A DNA stretch of 64,000 nt from Pseudomonas fragi (GTDB lineage Bacteria > Pseudomonadota > Gammaproteobacteria > Pseudomonadales > Pseudomonadaceae). Both the position numbers and the translations under genes were made by a program. The stretch is taken from assembly GCF_900105835.1 (NCBI RefSeq), contig NZ_LT629783.1, positions 4,920,501 through 4,984,500 on the forward strand. Direction: 5' to 3'. The notes beneath the pieces are model-generated. The model did no database searches. It had not been told where the DNA came from and saw only the letters and a program-made list of their open reading frames with translations. Shown here in pieces: positions 21,468 through 33,528 of the stretch. Position 1 is the first letter of the stretch, and each line of letters begins with the position of its first letter.

Positions 21468-21633
21468 GTTTGAGTGGTTGTTTGTTGTGTCGCTATGTCG
21501 CAGGCCTCCAGAACTTGGCTTATATAAGCGCTGTTAGCAAGTTTGGAACTTGGCTTTTTAACCCGGTCTGGCGATCGAAGCATGGATCTGGGTCAGTGTT
21601 TTGTCGGATGGGCAGGGCCGTGGGATGCCTTTC

Positions 21634-21720
21634 TGTGGGAGCGGGCTTGCTCGCGATGGCATCAGCGCGCCATGTCTGTAGTGCCGGGTTGCCAGCATCG
21701 CGAGCAAGCCCGCTCCCACA
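21634..21720. repeat. REP doublet
   Basis: Facing REP hairpins, TGTGGGAGCGGGCTTGCTCG and its reverse complement, 87 bp end to end, between the nuo upstream region and the isocitrate lyase terminator. Confidence 0.92.
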
Positions 21721-21737
21721 GAGGGCAAGTCGTTGCG

Positions 21738-21768
21738 CAAAAAAACGCCCCGAACCAGTCGGGGCGTC
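21738..21768 (-). terminator. Terminator of the isocitrate lyase gene
   Basis: On the minus strand, ACGCCCCGACTGGTTCGGGGCGTTTTTTT: a strong 8-bp stem followed by a T-run, about 60 bp after the isocitrate lyase stop codon. Confidence 0.9.
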
Positions 21769-21825
21769 ACGTTCAAGGCATTGCCTTTGTTCTTTACGGG
21801 CTGGGCAATGGCCGGGGTTCCATCA

Positions 21826-23151
21826 TCAGTGGAACTGTTCTTCTTCAGTCGAACCGGTCAGCGCGGTCACCGAAGACGAGCCACCCTGGATTACGGTGGT
21901 CATGTCGTCGAAGTAGCCAGTGCCCACTTCCTGCTGGTGCGCCACAAAGGTGTAGCCCTTGCTGGCGTCAGCAAATTCCTGTTCTTGCAGTTTCACGTAG
22001 GCGGTCATGTCGTTGCGGGCGTAGTCGTGCGCCAGGTTGAACATGCTGTGCCACATGTTGTGGATGCCGGCCAGGGTGATGAACTGGTGCTTGTAGCCCA
22101 TTGCCGACAGTTCGCGCTGGAACTTGGCGATGGTCGCGTCGTCCAGGTTCTTCTTCCAGTTGAAGGAAGGCGAGCAGTTGTAGGACAGCAGTTGGTCCGG
22201 GTATTCCTTCTTGATCGCTTCGGCAAAGCGGCGCGCTTCAGCCAGGTCCGGCTTGGCGGTTTCGCACCAGATCAGGTCGGCATAAGGGGCGTAGGCCAGG
22301 CCACGGGCGATGGCTTGATCGAGGCCGGCACGGACTTTGTAGAAGCCTTCCTTGGTGCGCTCGCCGGTCACGAACGGCTGGTCGTACGGATCGCAGTCAG
22401 AAGTCAGCAGGTCAGCCGCGTTGGCATCGGTGCGGGCCAGGATAATGGTCGGCGTACCGGCAACGTCAGCCGCCAGACGGGCAGCGGTCAGCTTTTGTAC
22501 GGCTTCCTGGGTCGGTACCAATACCTTGCCGCCCATGTGACCGCATTTTTTCACCGAAGCCAGCTGGTCTTCGAAGTGAACGCCCGCGGCGCCTGCCTCG
22601 ATCATGCTTTTCATCAGCTCGTAGGCGTTGAGTACGCCGCCGAAACCGGCTTCGGCGTCTGCCACGATTGGTGCGAAGTAGTCGATATAACCTTGGTCAC
22701 CTGGGTTTTTACCGGCTTTCCACTGGATCTGGTCGGCGCGGCGGAACGAGTTGTTGATGCGCTTGACCACGGTTGGAACGGAGTCCACTGGGTACAGCGA
22801 CTGATCCGGGTACATGGATTCGGCAGAGTTGTTGTCTGCCGCCACTTGCCAACCCGACAGGTAGATAGCCTGGATACCGGCCTTAACCTGTTGTACCGCT
22901 TGGCCCCCGGTCAGGGCGCCCATGCAGTTGACGAAATCTTTCTCAGGACGGAAGGACGGGTGTGCGCCCTGTGTCACCAGTTTCCACAGCTTGTCGGCAC
23001 CCATTTTTGCAAAGGTGTGCTCGGGTTGTACCGAGCCGCGCAGGCGGACCACGTCAGCAGCGGAGTAATCGCGAGTCACGCCTTTCCAGCGTGGGTTTTC
23101 GGCCCAGTCTTTCTCAAGGGCTGCAATTTGCTGTTCGCGTGTCAGTGCCAT
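21826..23151 (-). CDS. aceA: Isocitrate lyase
   Basis: Cleaves isocitrate to glyoxylate and succinate, first step of the glyoxylate bypass, needed for growth on acetate and fatty acids; cytoplasmic tetramer. The 441-residue protein has the catalytic signature [17 protein letters not shown] (about residues 195-211) and downstream active-site segments [18 protein letters not shown] and [14 protein letters not shown]. The ATG at 23151 ([16 protein letters not shown]) has GAGG upstream and gives the usual length; the frame is open further upstream but without features. A single-gene unit with its own terminator. Competes for isocitrate with the Idh encoded at 29967-32189. Confidence 0.97.
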   Translation of the reverse strand: MALTREQQIAALEKDWAENPRWKGVTRDYSAADVVRLRGSVQPEHTFAKMGADKLWKLVTQGAHPSFRPEKDFVNCMGALTGGQAVQQVKAGIQAIYLSGWQVAADNNSAESMYPDQSLYPVDSVPTVVKRINNSFRRADQIQWKAGKNPGDQGYIDYFAPIVADAEAGFGGVLNAYELMKSMIEAGAAGVHFEDQLASVKKCGHMGGKVLVPTQEAVQKLTAARLAADVAGTPTIILARTDANAADLLTSDCDPYDQPFVTGERTKEGFYKVRAGLDQAIARGLAYAPYADLIWCETAKPDLAEARRFAEAIKKEYPDQLLSYNCSPSFNWKKNLDDATIAKFQRELSAMGYKHQFITLAGIHNMWHSMFNLAHDYARNDMTAYVKLQEQEFADASKGYTFVAHQQEVGTGYFDDMTTVIQGGSSSVTALTGSTEEEQFH

Positions 23152-23393
23152 GGTGATAAACCTCGTCGCATAGGTCTGGGTTGAAAAGTGGTTGCTCCAC
23201 CAGGCACACAACAATGTTGTTTGAAGTAAGTGCGTGAATGGCTGCTCGCTACAGGCGGTAAAGGCCCCAGGGCCTTTGCGGGGCCTCTGATCAGCGGGAG
23301 CGGGGCCATCATGCCCTTGCATTTTTGAGGCGTCAAATGTTTTGTAGTGCTTTTTTTATAACACTACATAATTTGCGAAAAACGACTTGTCAG

Positions 23394-24137
23394 TCAGTTT
23401 TGGCCCTTTTGGTCGAGTACGTCGACTTTGACCCGCACCGTCACGTCATCCCGGCTTTGCGTAGAGTAGCTGCGGGTTTGCGCCGGGTTGTCGACCTGGT
23501 TGCGACCGTTGATACCGGCCAGGGTGATCCATTGTCCCAGCGGCCCGCTGACCTGTGTGTCGCTACTTTGGATATTCACTACATCTGGTTGTTCCTGGCT
23601 CATGCGGTCGCGTGCGGTGCTGATCACCAGGTGTACCGTTTCACCTGTGACGCTGGCGGTGACGTAGAAACCCCGGGTGACGTTGCGGTAATCGGTCTGG
23701 GTCAGCAGTCGGCCGTAGGCGTCGGTCTGGGTGCTGGTCAGCGGCACGCTCTGGCCGGTCTGGATAAAGGCCGGGGTGCCTTCGCTGGTCTGGATTTGCT
23801 GGGTGCCGCCATCGCGGCTGGCGGTGCTGATAACCCGGGTGTTCGGGTCATTATTGGCCAGGTTGTCGTCACGGGTGTCGACCGTGATCAGCAGGCGTCG
23901 GGCGGGTGTGTCGAGTTGGGCCAGCAGATCTTCGAGATTCTGGATTTTCGAGGGGGCTGCCTCGACGATCAGTTGATTGCCGTAGGCGCTGACTTTGCCG
24001 TTTTTACCGATAAAGTTCTGTGCAATGGGCAGCAGATCGGCGCTGGTACGGTTTTGCAGGGTGATGACCCGGGTGTCGGCGATCGCACTGAAACTTGCGA
24101 TCAGCAACAGCCCGGCGATGAAGGGGCGTAGGGACAT
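23394..24137 (-). CDS. Secreted protein with secretin-N-type domain and no secretin channel
   Basis: A 247-residue protein with a signal peptide (MSLRPFIAGLLLIASFSAIA) and then a secretin/NolW-type N-domain of about 70 residues: TRVITLQNRTSADLLPIAQN, GKVSAYGNQLIVEA and KIQNLEDLLAQLDTPARRLLI. The rest (about 80-247) looks beta-rich and resembles part of the region before a secretin channel (VTRGFYVTASVTGETVHLVI), but the pore domain is absent. It is probably periplasmic; the function is unknown. No pilus or secretion genes are nearby. An ATG at 24143 is also in frame; the one at 24137 is better spaced from GGAG. Confidence 0.75.
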   Translation of the reverse strand: MSLRPFIAGLLLIASFSAIADTRVITLQNRTSADLLPIAQNFIGKNGKVSAYGNQLIVEAAPSKIQNLEDLLAQLDTPARRLLITVDTRDDNLANNDPNTRVISTASRDGGTQQIQTSEGTPAFIQTGQSVPLTSTQTDAYGRLLTQTDYRNVTRGFYVTASVTGETVHLVISTARDRMSQEQPDVVNIQSSDTQVSGPLGQWITLAGINGRNQVDNPAQTRSYSTQSRDDVTVRVKVDVLDQKGQN

Positions 24138-24190
24138 GTCCATTATCTCCGCAATGCTTGAAGGGGCTTGGTGTGAGTGTGCCAGATAGC

Positions 24191-24225
24191 AAAACGCCCT
24201 GCGATCCGGGGATGGCAGGGCGTTA
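24191..24225 (-). terminator. Terminator downstream of the roxA-GNAT pair
   Basis: Stem ACGCCCTGC/GCAGGGCGT with a 12-nt loop and a short T-run on the minus strand; it lies between the GNAT gene with its REP doublet and the secretin-N gene. Confidence 0.75.
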
Positions 24226-24247
24226 TGTGGATTGCATGTGGGCTTGT

Positions 24248-24335
24248 TGTGGGAGCGGGCTTGCTCGCGATAATGGCGACACGGTTTTTGCAGCCATACC
24301 GCGCTGCCTGCATCGCGAGCAAGCCCGCTCCCACA
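24248..24335. repeat. REP doublet
   Basis: Facing REP hairpins, TGTGGGAGCGGGCTTGCTCG and its reverse complement, 88 bp end to end, 15 bp after the GNAT stop codon. Confidence 0.92.
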
Positions 24336-24350
24336 TGGGTGGGTGAGGGG

Positions 24351-24773
24351 TTAGCTCACCCGCACCATATCAACGTGAGGAATCCCTGCTTCGAGGAATT
24401 CTTCGCTGACGATCTTGAAACCCAGGCGCTCGTAGAACGGTGTGGCATGCACTTGCGCGCTAAGCATCTGCTGCTTGAGGCCGCGTTTCTCGGCTTCAAG
24501 GAGGGTGGCTTGCATCAGCGCGTCGCCGACTTTTAGCCCGCGCCAGTCCTTGAGGACCGACACGCGGCCGATATGACCGTCCGGCAGCAGCCGGGCGGTA
24601 CCAATCGGAAAGTCGCCTTCATAGGCCAGAAAATGCACGGCATCGGCATCGTCTGCATCCCACTCCAGTTCTGGAGGTACAGATTGTTCGGCAATAAACA
24701 CCGCCTCACGAATGCGTCGAAGTTCGGCGTTGTCCTTTTGCCAGTCGGCGACACGTACGTGAATGCTATTCAT
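24351..24773 (-). CDS. GNAT-family N-acetyltransferase
   Basis: A 140-residue single-domain acetyltransferase of the GNAT fold, target unknown. The acetyl-CoA-binding motif is IGRVSVLKDWRGLKVGDALM (about residues 69-88), after IGTARLLPDG (beta strand 4), and the C-terminal part has HATPFYERLGFKIV. It resembles the ElaA/YjcF-type small acetyltransferases. The ATG at 24773 overlaps the end of roxA by 8 bp, so the two are very likely co-translated. Confidence 0.88.
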   Translation of the reverse strand: MNSIHVRVADWQKDNAELRRIREAVFIAEQSVPPELEWDADDADAVHFLAYEGDFPIGTARLLPDGHIGRVSVLKDWRGLKVGDALMQATLLEAEKRGLKQQMLSAQVHATPFYERLGFKIVSEEFLEAGIPHVDMVRVS

Positions 24774-25932
24774 CAGCGAACCCCAGGCTTCCTTGTTTAA
24801 CCAGCTCGCAGAGCAGGTTGCGTCCATCTTCATCGGCCAACCATGTGCCGAGGTTGTCGCTGTGCAACGCGTCGGCGGCACAGATCATTTTCAGCAGTTC
24901 GCGCAGCTTGCCTGGCAGCAGGCGGCTCTGGCCGCTGGCGAACAGCAGCAGGTCGTCATCGACTTCGGACCAGGCCAGGCGGGCGCTCGGGTTGCGGATC
25001 AGGATCGCGCCCTGTTCCAGGCTGCCCAGCAGGTCTTCTTCTTCGAGTTCAGGGCCGACCACGAGTTCCGGATAACGTGGCTCGGTCATGAACTGGCCAA
25101 ACCAGGTCAGCAGCATGCGCTCGTCGCTCATGTGCTCGGTCAACAGGCTTTTCAGGCGGCCCAGGGCGTCGTGCTGGATCTGGTGCGGGTCGCTGACCGG
25201 CTGCGCGTCGGCGTCGGTGTAGCGGTCTTCGTCCGGCAGGTACTGGCTGAGGAAGTCGGTGAAGTGGGTCAGCACTTCAGCGGCGCTCGGCGCACGGAAG
25301 CCCACCGAGTAGGTCAGGCAGTCGTCCACGGCCACGCCGCAGTGGGCCAGGCGCGGTGGCAGGTAGAGCATGTCGCCGGGCTCAAGGGTCCACTCGTCGG
25401 TGGCCTGGAAGTCAGCGAGGATGCGCAGGTCGGCGTGCTCCAGCAGCTTGCTGTCGGAGTCGCACATCTGGCCGATCTGCCAGTGACGCTTGCCGTGACC
25501 CTGCAGCAGGAACACGTCGTAGTTGTCGAAGTGCGGGCCAACGCTGCCACCCGGGGCGGCGTAGCTGATCATTACGTCGTCGATGCGCCAGCTCGGCAGG
25601 AAACGGAAGTTTTCCAGCAGCTCGTTGACTTCCGGCACGAACTGATCAACGGCCTGTACCAGCAGGGTCCACTCGCGCTCTGGCAGTTTGCCGAACTCGT
25701 CTTCGGCGAACGGGCCGCGGCGCAGTTCCCACGGACGCTCGCCGTGCTCGATGATCAGGCGCGATTCGACTTCTTCTTCAAGTGCCAGACCGGCCAGCTC
25801 GTCAGCGTCGATCGGGCTTTCGAAGTCAGGAATGGCCTGACGCACCAGTAGTGGTTTCTTCTGCCAGTAGTCGCGCATGAACTCGCGCGCCGTGATGCCG
25901 CCCAGAAGTTGAAGAGGAATATCAGGATTCAT
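24766..25932 (-). CDS. roxA: Ribosomal oxygenase (50S L16 arginine 3-hydroxylase type, cupin/JmjC fold)
   Basis: Fe(II)/2-oxoglutarate-dependent oxygenase of the RoxA/YcfD family, which hydroxylates an arginine of ribosomal protein L16. The 388-residue protein has the iron-binding HxD pair in HFDNYDVFLLQGHGKRHW (His134, Asp136) and the distal histidine in LPPRLAHCGVAVDD (His197). The C-terminal part (about 250-388) matches the dimerisation and winged-helix region of these enzymes (GPELEEEDLL, LLLFASGQSRLLPG). The ATG at 25932 (MNPDIPLQLLGGITAREFM) gives the usual length. A terminator separates it from purB upstream; it overlaps the GNAT gene downstream. Confidence 0.88.
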   Translation of the reverse strand: MNPDIPLQLLGGITAREFMRDYWQKKPLLVRQAIPDFESPIDADELAGLALEEEVESRLIIEHGERPWELRRGPFAEDEFGKLPEREWTLLVQAVDQFVPEVNELLENFRFLPSWRIDDVMISYAAPGGSVGPHFDNYDVFLLQGHGKRHWQIGQMCDSDSKLLEHADLRILADFQATDEWTLEPGDMLYLPPRLAHCGVAVDDCLTYSVGFRAPSAAEVLTHFTDFLSQYLPDEDRYTDADAQPVSDPHQIQHDALGRLKSLLTEHMSDERMLLTWFGQFMTEPRYPELVVGPELEEEDLLGSLEQGAILIRNPSARLAWSEVDDDLLLFASGQSRLLPGKLRELLKMICAADALHSDNLGTWLADEDGRNLLCELVKQGSLGFADE

Positions 25933-25970
25933 GTGTAACCTATTGAAAAAATGCACTTTGTAATCGGGAA

Positions 25971-25997
25971 TAAAAACGCCCGGCACGGCCGGGCGTT
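25971..25997 (-). terminator. Terminator of purB
   Basis: Perfect 10-bp stem AACGCCCGGC/GCCGGGCGTT with a 3-nt loop, then TTTA on the minus strand; 18 bp after the purB stop codon and just before roxA. Confidence 0.9.
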
Positions 25998-26015
25998 AAT
26001 AGGTCGTTGCAGCGA

Positions 26016-27470
<1,455 letters not shown>

Positions 27471-27513
27471 TCACACGCGAATCGATGTTGAAATCTGTGC
27501 CTGCCAGCGGGCT

Positions 27514-28137
27514 TCAGTTGCCGCGCAGCATCGGATAAAGCTCTTTGAGCAGCTTGCGCCGGCTGATGACCAGCTGCCAGCGATGCCCGCCCAATTGGCG
27601 CCACAGCCGTGCGCAGCGGATGCCGGCCAGCAGCAGGGCGCGAATTTTCGACGCGTTGTTCGGTTGTTGCAGGTTGCGCATGTCGCCGTGGACCTGAATG
27701 CGCTGGCGCAAGGTGCTCAGGGTGTCCTGGTACAGCGCGCCGCAGGCAGCCACCACGTTTTCGTGGGCCGGGCCGAAGTGCTCGACCTGGGACTGGATCT
27801 GCGGCAGGCGTTTGCCGATCAGCTCCAGCATGTCATCGCGCTTGGCCAGTTGGCGCTCAAGGCCGAGCATCGACAACGCGTAACGCAAGGGCTCGCGCTG
27901 CAGGGTATTGGGGTCGCGCTCAAGGGCGCCGATCAGGGCGCGGTAGCCTTCGCGCAGGTTGATGTCGTCACCGCCAAACACTTCCAGGGTGTCCTTGGGG
28001 TCACGCACCAGCAGGCTGCCGAGCATGCAGCTCAGGTCAGCCTCGCTGACCTGGCCGGTCTTGGCGATCTTGTCCACCAGCACGGCGGCCAGAAATACGC
28101 CGCCCAGGGCTACCAGTTGCTCCTGAGTCGGGTTCAT
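27514..28137 (-). CDS. hflD: HflD, high-frequency lysogenisation protein homologue
   Basis: A 207-residue, mainly helical protein of the HflD family, peripheral on the inner membrane; in E. coli it binds phage lambda CII and lies between the tRNA thiolase gene and purB, the same order as here. Recognised from [20 protein letters not shown], the [20 protein letters not shown] segment and the C-terminal [20 protein letters not shown]. The start overlaps the mnmA stop by 4 bp. Its normal cellular role is not known. Confidence 0.93.
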   Translation of the reverse strand: MNPTQEQLVALGGVFLAAVLVDKIAKTGQVSEADLSCMLGSLLVRDPKDTLEVFGGDDINLREGYRALIGALERDPNTLQREPLRYALSMLGLERQLAKRDDMLELIGKRLPQIQSQVEHFGPAHENVVAACGALYQDTLSTLRQRIQVHGDMRNLQQPNNASKIRALLLAGIRCARLWRQLGGHRWQLVISRRKLLKELYPMLRGN

Positions 28138-29267
28138 GGGCGCTTGCCCTTGCTCGACCAGGGCTCGGCCACTTCGATCACGCCGCCGCCCAGGCAGACT
28201 TCGCCGTCGTAAAACACCACGGACTGGCCGGGTGTTACTGCGCGTTGCGGGTCATCGAAGGTGGCGCGGTAGCCGCTTGCGGTTTTTTCCAGGGTGCAGG
28301 GCTGGTCGCTCTGGCGATAGCGAACCTTGGCCGTCAGGCGCAACGGGGTGCTCAGGTCGATCGGGTTGACCCAGTAGATCTCGGAGGCGAGCAGGGCGCC
28401 GGAGAACAGCCACGGATGGTCGTTGCCCTGGCCGACGATCAGCTCGTTGTGCTCCAGGTCCTTGACCAGCACGTACCACGGTTCGTCGCTGGCGTCCTTG
28501 AGGCCGCCAATGCCCAGGCCCTGGCGCTGGCCGATGGTGTGGTACATCAGGCCGTGGTGGCGGCCGATCACTTCACCTTCGGTGGTCTTGATCTCGCCCG
28601 GCTGTGCCGGCAGGTATTGCTTGAGGAAATCGCTGAAACGGCGTTCGCCGATAAAGCAGATCCCCGTGGAGTCTTTTTTCTTCGCGGTGGCCAGATCGTG
28701 CTTTTCGGCGATGCGGCGCACTTCCGGTTTTTCCAGCTCGCCGACCGGGAACAGGGTGCGGGCGATCTGTTCGCCACCGACGGCGTGCAGGAAGTAGCTC
28801 TGGTCCTTGTTCGGGTCCAGGCCCTTGAGCAGCTCGGTGCGGCCGTCAATGTCGCGACGGCGCACATAGTGGCCGGTAGCGATCAGGTCGGCGCCGAGCA
28901 TCAGGGCGTAGTCCAGGAAGGCCTTGAACTTGATTTCGCGGTTGCACAGGATGTCCGGGTTGGGCGTGCGGCCGGCCTTGTACTCGGCCAGGAAGTGCTC
29001 GAACACGTTGTCCCAGTACTCGGCGGCAAAGTTGGCGGTGTGCAGCTTGATGCCGATTTTGTCGCACACGGCCTGGGCGTCTGCCAGGTCATCCATGGCG
29101 GTGCAGTAATCCGTTCCGTCGTCTTCCTCCCAGTTCTTCATGAACAGGCCTTCCACCTGGTAGCCCTGCTCCATAAGCAGAACGGCGGAAACGGAAGAGT
29201 CGACACCGCCGGACATGCCGACGATGACGCGCTGTTTTTCGGGGGCGACTAGGGCTGGATCACGCAT
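28134..29267 (-). CDS. mnmA: tRNA-specific 2-thiouridylase MnmA
   Basis: Adds sulfur to U34 of tRNA-Lys, -Glu and -Gln (2-thiouridine) using ATP and sulfur relayed through a Tus system. The 377-residue protein has the PP-loop [16 protein letters not shown] near residues 16-31, the first catalytic cysteine in [15 protein letters not shown], and the second in [13 protein letters not shown]. The C-terminal barrel follows ([12 protein letters not shown] at the end). It pairs functionally with mnmC at 61053-63032, which modifies position 5 of the same base. It shares an operon with the Nudix gene (59-bp gap) and hflD (4-bp overlap). Confidence 0.97.
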   Translation of the reverse strand: MRDPALVAPEKQRVIVGMSGGVDSSVSAVLLMEQGYQVEGLFMKNWEEDDGTDYCTAMDDLADAQAVCDKIGIKLHTANFAAEYWDNVFEHFLAEYKAGRTPNPDILCNREIKFKAFLDYALMLGADLIATGHYVRRRDIDGRTELLKGLDPNKDQSYFLHAVGGEQIARTLFPVGELEKPEVRRIAEKHDLATAKKKDSTGICFIGERRFSDFLKQYLPAQPGEIKTTEGEVIGRHHGLMYHTIGQRQGLGIGGLKDASDEPWYVLVKDLEHNELIVGQGNDHPWLFSGALLASEIYWVNPIDLSTPLRLTAKVRYRQSDQPCTLEKTASGYRATFDDPQRAVTPGQSVVFYDGEVCLGGGVIEVAEPWSSKGKRP

Positions 29268-29326
29268 AAGGATTCAATGAGTGTCTTGAAAAAGGACGCG
29301 ATTCTAGCAGGCCCGAGCGCTCAAGG

Positions 29327-29773
29327 CTAAACCGAAGGGCGGATTAACGTCAGGTCGAACAGTTTGCCGCCCAGATAATCGTCGATGCACTGCAGGGTCA
29401 GCTCGCTGCGCCAGCGATCGCGTTGCGCCAGCAGCTCGTCGCGGGTCAGCCACAGCGGGCCGATAATGCCGGTGTCGAGCTTGTAGTCGGGGTGGTGCTT
29501 GACGGCCTTGCCGGCAAAGCAGATGCGCTGGTAGGTCACGCCGTTGCTGGGGGCGGTGTAGAGGTAAATGCCGATCACGCCGGTCAGTTCGACGTCGTAA
29601 CCGGTTTCTTCGAGGGTTTCGCGGATCGCGGCGTCGATCAGGCTTTCGTCGGGGTCGAGATGCCCGGCGGGCTGATTGAGCACGGCGCGCTCGCGCTTGA
29701 GTTCTTCGACCATCAGGAAGCGGCCGTTGTCTTCAACGACAGTGGCGACGGTGATATGGGGTTTCCATTCCAT
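29327..29773 (-). CDS. nudJ: Nudix hydrolase, NudJ type
   Basis: A 148-residue Nudix pyrophosphohydrolase. The Nudix box reads GHLDPDESLIDAAIRETLEE followed by TGY (about residues 37-59), with all conserved Gly/Glu/Arg positions. NudJ of E. coli removes phosphate from the thiamine precursor HMP-PP and from nucleoside di- and triphosphates. The position directly upstream of mnmA-hflD-purB is the conserved site of this gene in gammaproteobacteria, which supports the specific name. Confidence 0.85.
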   Translation of the reverse strand: MEWKPHITVATVVEDNGRFLMVEELKRERAVLNQPAGHLDPDESLIDAAIRETLEETGYDVELTGVIGIYLYTAPSNGVTYQRICFAGKAVKHHPDYKLDTGIIGPLWLTRDELLAQRDRWRSELTLQCIDDYLGGKLFDLTLIRPSV

Positions 29774-29809
29774 GGGGTGGGTCTCGGTTTATGGGTAGGT
29801 GCATACCCC

Positions 29810-29895
29810 TGTGGGAGCGGGCTTGCTCGCGAAGCAGGCGCTTCGGGATGTGATTTTTACGCGGTGATGCTATCGCGGGCAAGCCCGCTCCCACA
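29810..29895. repeat. REP doublet
   Basis: Facing REP hairpins, 86 bp end to end, between the nudJ start and the idh terminator. The right-hand unit is of the GCGGGCAAGC variant while the left is of the GCTTGCTCGC type. Confidence 0.9.
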
Positions 29896-29910
29896 GGGTT
29901 TGTGTGGGCC

Positions 29911-29951
29911 GTAAAAACACAAACCCCGGCGTCGTGGGCCGGGGTCTGTGG
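29911..29951 (-). terminator. Terminator of the isocitrate dehydrogenase gene
   Basis: Long stem with arms ACAGACCCCGGC and GCCGGGGTTTGTGT, 7-nt loop, ending in TTTTT on the minus strand; about 15 bp after the idh stop codon. Confidence 0.88.
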
Positions 29952-29966
29952 TGTTGCCTGTTGCCC

Positions 29967-32574
<2,608 letters not shown>

Positions 32575-32615
32575 ATAAAAAAACCGGCCGATTCGCGTGA
32601 TTGAATCGGCCGGTT
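32575..32615 (-). terminator. Terminator of cspD
   Basis: 12-bp stem AACCGGCCGATT/AATCGGCCGGTT with a T-run (TTTTTTTAT) on the minus strand, about 30 bp after the cspD stop codon. Confidence 0.9.
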
Positions 32616-32646
32616 TCTTCTGCGGCGGGTCAGACCGAGAGGCTGG

Positions 32647-32907
32647 TCACCTCTTGTGCAGGCGCTTGAGCACTGGCTGGAACTTGAGCGTTGGTGATGG
32701 CACCGCATGCAGGCCCTTGGGGCCCTGGATTATTTCGAAGCTCACAGGCTGGCCTGCCTTGAGCGTCTTGTAACCGTCCATCTGGATTGCTGAAAAATGC
32801 GCAAAAAAGTCGATCGGGTTTCCGTGTTCATCGATGCCTTCCTTGGCCTGCGTATTAATAAAGCCGAAGCCTTTGGCGTTGTTGAACCACTTGACCTTGC
32901 CTTGCAT
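32647..32907 (-). CDS. cspD: Cold-shock domain protein (CspD-like)
   Basis: Small nucleic-acid-binding protein of the cold-shock family (86 residues). RNP1 is KGFGFINT and RNP2 lies in [13 protein letters not shown]; the barrel ends with [15 protein letters not shown]. Compared with the Csp/CspD proteins I know, the loop between the RNP motifs is longer ([12 protein letters not shown]) and there is a basic tail ([13 protein letters not shown]). The ATG at 32907 has AGAGG eight bases upstream; another ATG at 32913 is too close to it. Its place beside clpS-clpA, divergently oriented, is the conserved position of cspD in pseudomonads. Confidence 0.85.
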   Translation of the reverse strand: MQGKVKWFNNAKGFGFINTQAKEGIDEHGNPIDFFAHFSAIQMDGYKTLKAGQPVSFEIIQGPKGLHAVPSPTLKFQPVLKRLHKR

Positions 32908-33136
32908 ACTCATATCCCTCTGCTGCAAACCACTCCATCACTGGAGTATTATCCAGTCAACTCGCACAGAAACCCGTAAATATGGTTGACTGTGCGGACC
33001 ATTTTTCCCACTGTGGGTACTATATGGTTGTAACACCGTTTTACCGATAGTCAAGGTCACGCGGCGGCGGTGATGAATTATGATACTCACGCCTCCATCA
33101 CTGTATTCGTACAACCAACGACGAACCTTTCTTTCC

Positions 33137-33499
33137 ATGCATGCAATCAGCCAGACTCGACTAACATTCAATCAGGATCACCCCGATTTTGATGACGAAG
33201 ACTCCGCTGGCTTGGCTGTGCAAGAGGCTAAGCCTGCGCTTCAGGCGCCGCCGATGTACAAGGTGGTTTTATTTAATGATGACTACACGCCAATGGATTT
33301 CGTTGTAGAGATCCTTGAAGTGTTTTTTAACTTGAATCGCGAATTGGCGACCAAGGTCATGCTGGCCGTCCATACAGAAGGACGGGCTGTGTGCGGCATC
33401 TATACCCGCGACATTGCCGAGACCAAGGCGGCGCAGGTAAACCAGTACGCACGCGAAAGCCAGCATCCGCTACTCTGTGAAATCGAGAAGGACGGTTAA
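33137..33499 (+). CDS. clpS: ATP-dependent Clp protease adaptor ClpS
   Basis: Adaptor that delivers N-degron substrates (N-terminal Leu, Phe, Tyr, Trp) to ClpAP. The 120-residue protein has a variable N-terminal arm (about 1-40) and the conserved core [20 protein letters not shown] (substrate-binding Asp-Asp region), [20 protein letters not shown] and [15 protein letters not shown] at the end. The ATG at 33137 ([16 protein letters not shown]) gives the usual Pseudomonas form. clpA starts 29 bp downstream. Confidence 0.96.
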   Translation: MHAISQTRLTFNQDHPDFDDEDSAGLAVQEAKPALQAPPMYKVVLFNDDYTPMDFVVEILEVFFNLNRELATKVMLAVHTEGRAVCGIYTRDIAETKAAQVNQYARESQHPLLCEIEKDG

Positions 33500-33528
33500 C
33501 GCCGACCACTTGGGTATGAGGTGAAGCC

